Source: Euryarchaeota archaeon UBA23
GTDB lineage: Archaea; Thermoplasmatota; Poseidoniia; Poseidoniales; Thalassarchaeaceae
Direction: 5' to 3'
Length of the DNA: 64,000 nucleotides
Assembly: GCA_002498725.1 (NCBI GenBank)
Contig: DAIJ01000008.1
Coordinates: 1-64,000, forward strand
The position numbers were made by a program, and so were the translations under genes. Position 1 is the first letter of the stretch. Every line of letters begins with the position of its first letter. This document shows, one piece after another, positions 62,903-64,000 of the stretch. The notes under the pieces were generated by a model, which was given only the letters and a program-made list of their open reading frames with translations, was not told where the DNA came from and did not search any database.

Positions 62903-63556
62903 TCATTCTGAGCCGATTGCCCTGTCGAGGAAATCTCCAACTATTTCTCCTTCTGCCTTTACTAACTGTTCTGAAACTGTGGATTTGGATAACCCAAGTT
63001 TGTCGGCTAATTCTCTTATTGATGTTCTCTTTGGCACCTCATACCAGCCATCCTGATGGGCTAATCGGACTACTCTGTGTTGCTGAAGAGTTGGTCCCTT
63101 CTGAATTAGTCCCTCACTTGTTTTGGCACTAGTTACTCTATCAACTAAGATTCTAGAGCGGACATCTGACAAAAAGCGAACCATCTTTTCGTGGCGACCT
63201 GCAATTTGTAAAACAAGGCCGGCAGATGTAAAGTTGGTTCCGGCAAGAATTGCTAGATCTCCATCATGAAAGTAATGGCCAAGAAAATCTGATGAGAATT
63301 CCATTGTTACAAGGTGATGAGTTAAAATGTTTGATTGCCATTCTTCGAGAATTTCAACAATTCTAATTCCATTGACAGATGCCCCTGGGCTGGGGCATTT
63401 CCCATCTACTGTAATACATTCAACCATTAATCTAAGATTACCGTCTACGATGCCAAGCATGGATCTAAAGTCCCAAGATACACACTGCAAGCCTGCAATT
63501 GCACGTTGGTCGTGTTCTAAAGCAGCAAAGGCGCACTCTATTCTGACTGCTCGCAT
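62903..63556 (-). CDS. HTH_10-family transcriptional regulator (bacterio-opsin-activator-like)
   Basis: 217 residues from the ATG at 63,556, with GCGAGG before it; in-frame starts up to 63,574 exist. The last 60 residues are the archaeal HTH_10 domain: HRVVRLAHQDGWYEVPKRTSIRELADKLGLSKSTVSEQLVKAEGEIV follows the family consensus closely (YYEVPRR, LAxxLGISKSTxSExLRRAE). The N-terminal 150 residues are a sensor-like domain of unknown ligand. A 9-bp dyad with an A6/T6 spacer lies about 65 bases upstream and could be its own operator. Confidence 0.8.
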   Translation of the reverse strand: MRAVRIECAFAALEHDQRAIAGLQCVSWDFRSMLGIVDGNLRLMVECITVDGKCPSPGASVNGIRIVEILEEWQSNILTHHLVTMEFSSDFLGHYFHDGDLAILAGTNFTSAGLVLQIAGRHEKMVRFLSDVRSRILVDRVTSAKTSEGLIQKGPTLQQHRVVRLAHQDGWYEVPKRTSIRELADKLGLSKSTVSEQLVKAEGEIVGDFLDRAIGSE

Positions 63557-63620
63557 ATGATTGCCTCGCATCAATCAGTACCCCCTACCTGTTTTCAAGG
63601 TGCTCAATGACCATTGAAGG

Positions 63621-63644
63621 TATGAGCGAAAAAAATCGCTCATA
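63621..63644. promoter_or_regulatory. 9-bp dyad with A6/T6 spacer upstream of the HTH_10 gene
   Basis: TATGAGCGA-AAAAAA-TCGCTCATA, perfect arms. It lies between the stop of the right-edge membrane protein (63,662) and the HTH_10 gene start on the minus strand. On that strand the spacer reads T6, so it could combine a terminator T-run with a hairpin, or be the binding site of the downstream regulator. Confidence 0.5.
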
Positions 63645-63661
63645 ACAGTCTTCATTGTAAA

Positions 63662-64000
63662 TCACTCACTCGAAGATTCACTTAGTGCAGATTCAGATGC
63701 TATTATTGCTCTAGCTACTTCAGGTGAATAACCGGTTTCAACTAAATTTTGATAATGCTCATCACGTGAATCATTCTTCTTAACATTAGGAATTATTGTT
63801 TCTGATTTTATCCCCCATATCTCATCTTCTGAGTTGGTCATTGAAGCGATAACTTCGCGAGTATCGTCTCGTACATTCGATCTTCCCCCTACGCGTCCGC
63901 GGGTTTGTAGCGCTGCTCCAACTAATGCTAACAATGAAAGTGCGGCTAAAGATCCCATAAGTATTGGAGAATTGTAAATTGTCTCTATTACACCTCTTGG
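63662..64000 (-). CDS. C-terminal part of a membrane protein, partial
   Basis: The frame is open from the right edge to a stop at 63,662 (112 residues visible). Codons before the first visible ATG (63,958) read PRGVIETIYNSPIL without a stop, so the ATG is probably internal and the gene begins outside the window. One transmembrane helix (ILMGSLAALSLLALVGAAL) is followed by a basic and then acidic cytoplasmic tail, with YSPEVARAIIASE near the end. The layout resembles the tail of the giant surface protein at 4,379-12,982. Function cannot be told. Confidence 0.65.
   Translation of the reverse strand, partial: PRGVIETIYNSPILMGSLAALSLLALVGAALQTRGRVGGRSNVRDDTREVIASMTNSEDEIWGIKSETIIPNVKKNDSRDEHYQNLVETGYSPEVARAIIASESALSESSSE

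Overview
The window looks like part of the chromosome of a planktonic marine archaeon, most likely Marine Group II (Candidatus Poseidoniia). The information-processing genes are archaeal: the S13-S4-S11-RpoD operon, the DP2 large subunit of DNA polymerase D, the primase large subunit PriL, a DUF373 membrane protein, pantoate kinase and the MptE-type pterin pyrophosphokinase. They sit among many bacterial-type metabolic genes: homodimeric pyruvate dehydrogenase E1, a MaeB-type malic enzyme, ATP-dependent PEP carboxykinase, class II fumarase, a bacterial-type LeuRS and a BolA/CGFS-glutaredoxin pair. Giant secreted or membrane proteins with acidic tails, low GC and dense packing also fit. The lineage is inferred from gene content; there is no rRNA gene in the window.

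Layout. 1-1.3 kb: start of a secreted calcium-repeat protein that runs off the left edge, a long structured upstream region and a small zinc-ribbon membrane protein. 1.3-4.4 kb: para-aminobenzoate synthesis (fused PabB-PabA and PabC). 4.4-13 kb: a 2,867-residue cell-surface beta-propeller/FN3-like protein. 13-17 kb: malic enzyme and PEP carboxykinase, convergent. 17-23.3 kb: a giant polytopic membrane protein, a membrane-anchored FKBP-like protein and a methyltransferase. 23.3-28 kb: ribosomal protein/RNA polymerase operon with a structured leader, pantoate kinase, and a nuclease resembling human CDIN1. 28-36.5 kb: LeuRS, a metallo-hydrolase, pyruvate dehydrogenase E1, an acetyltransferase and a zinc-ribbon/SAP protein. 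36.6-40.8 kb: Upf1-like helicase, RDD protein, TsaC and methionine aminopeptidase. 40.8-49.9 kb: a candidate small structured RNA, a DMT transporter, glutaredoxin/BolA, Rpe, thioredoxin, a STAND-type regulator with a lipoprotein hydrolase, an M32 carboxypeptidase and a beta-propeller protein. 50.0-50.6 kb: a large, purine-rich, highly structured non-coding region. 50.7-64 kb: a fumarase with an N-terminal ribbon-helix-helix domain, cyclophilin, PH-domain protein, CsaA, PyrE, DP2, an NTF2-like protein, MptE, PriL, DUF373, a zinc-ribbon protein, an HTH_10 regulator and the tail of another membrane protein.

How the genes work together. Malic enzyme, PEP carboxykinase, fumarase and pyruvate dehydrogenase E1 connect C4 acids, pyruvate, PEP and acetyl-CoA, as expected of a heterotroph. 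PabBA, PabC and MptE supply the two halves of folate. Peptidases, the surface proteins and the lipoprotein hydrolase suggest growth on proteins and peptides.

The strongest unexplained signal is the RNA candidate at about 50,002-50,635. A 7-bp helix joins its two ends, at least ten local hairpins can be read (several with GNRA loops, four with YUAG loops), it contains an exact 13-nt internal repeat, and its plus strand is about 70-80% purine in the two stretches counted. Second is the fusion of a DNA-binding ribbon-helix-helix domain to fumarase, whose own AT-rich promoter carries overlapping inverted repeats.
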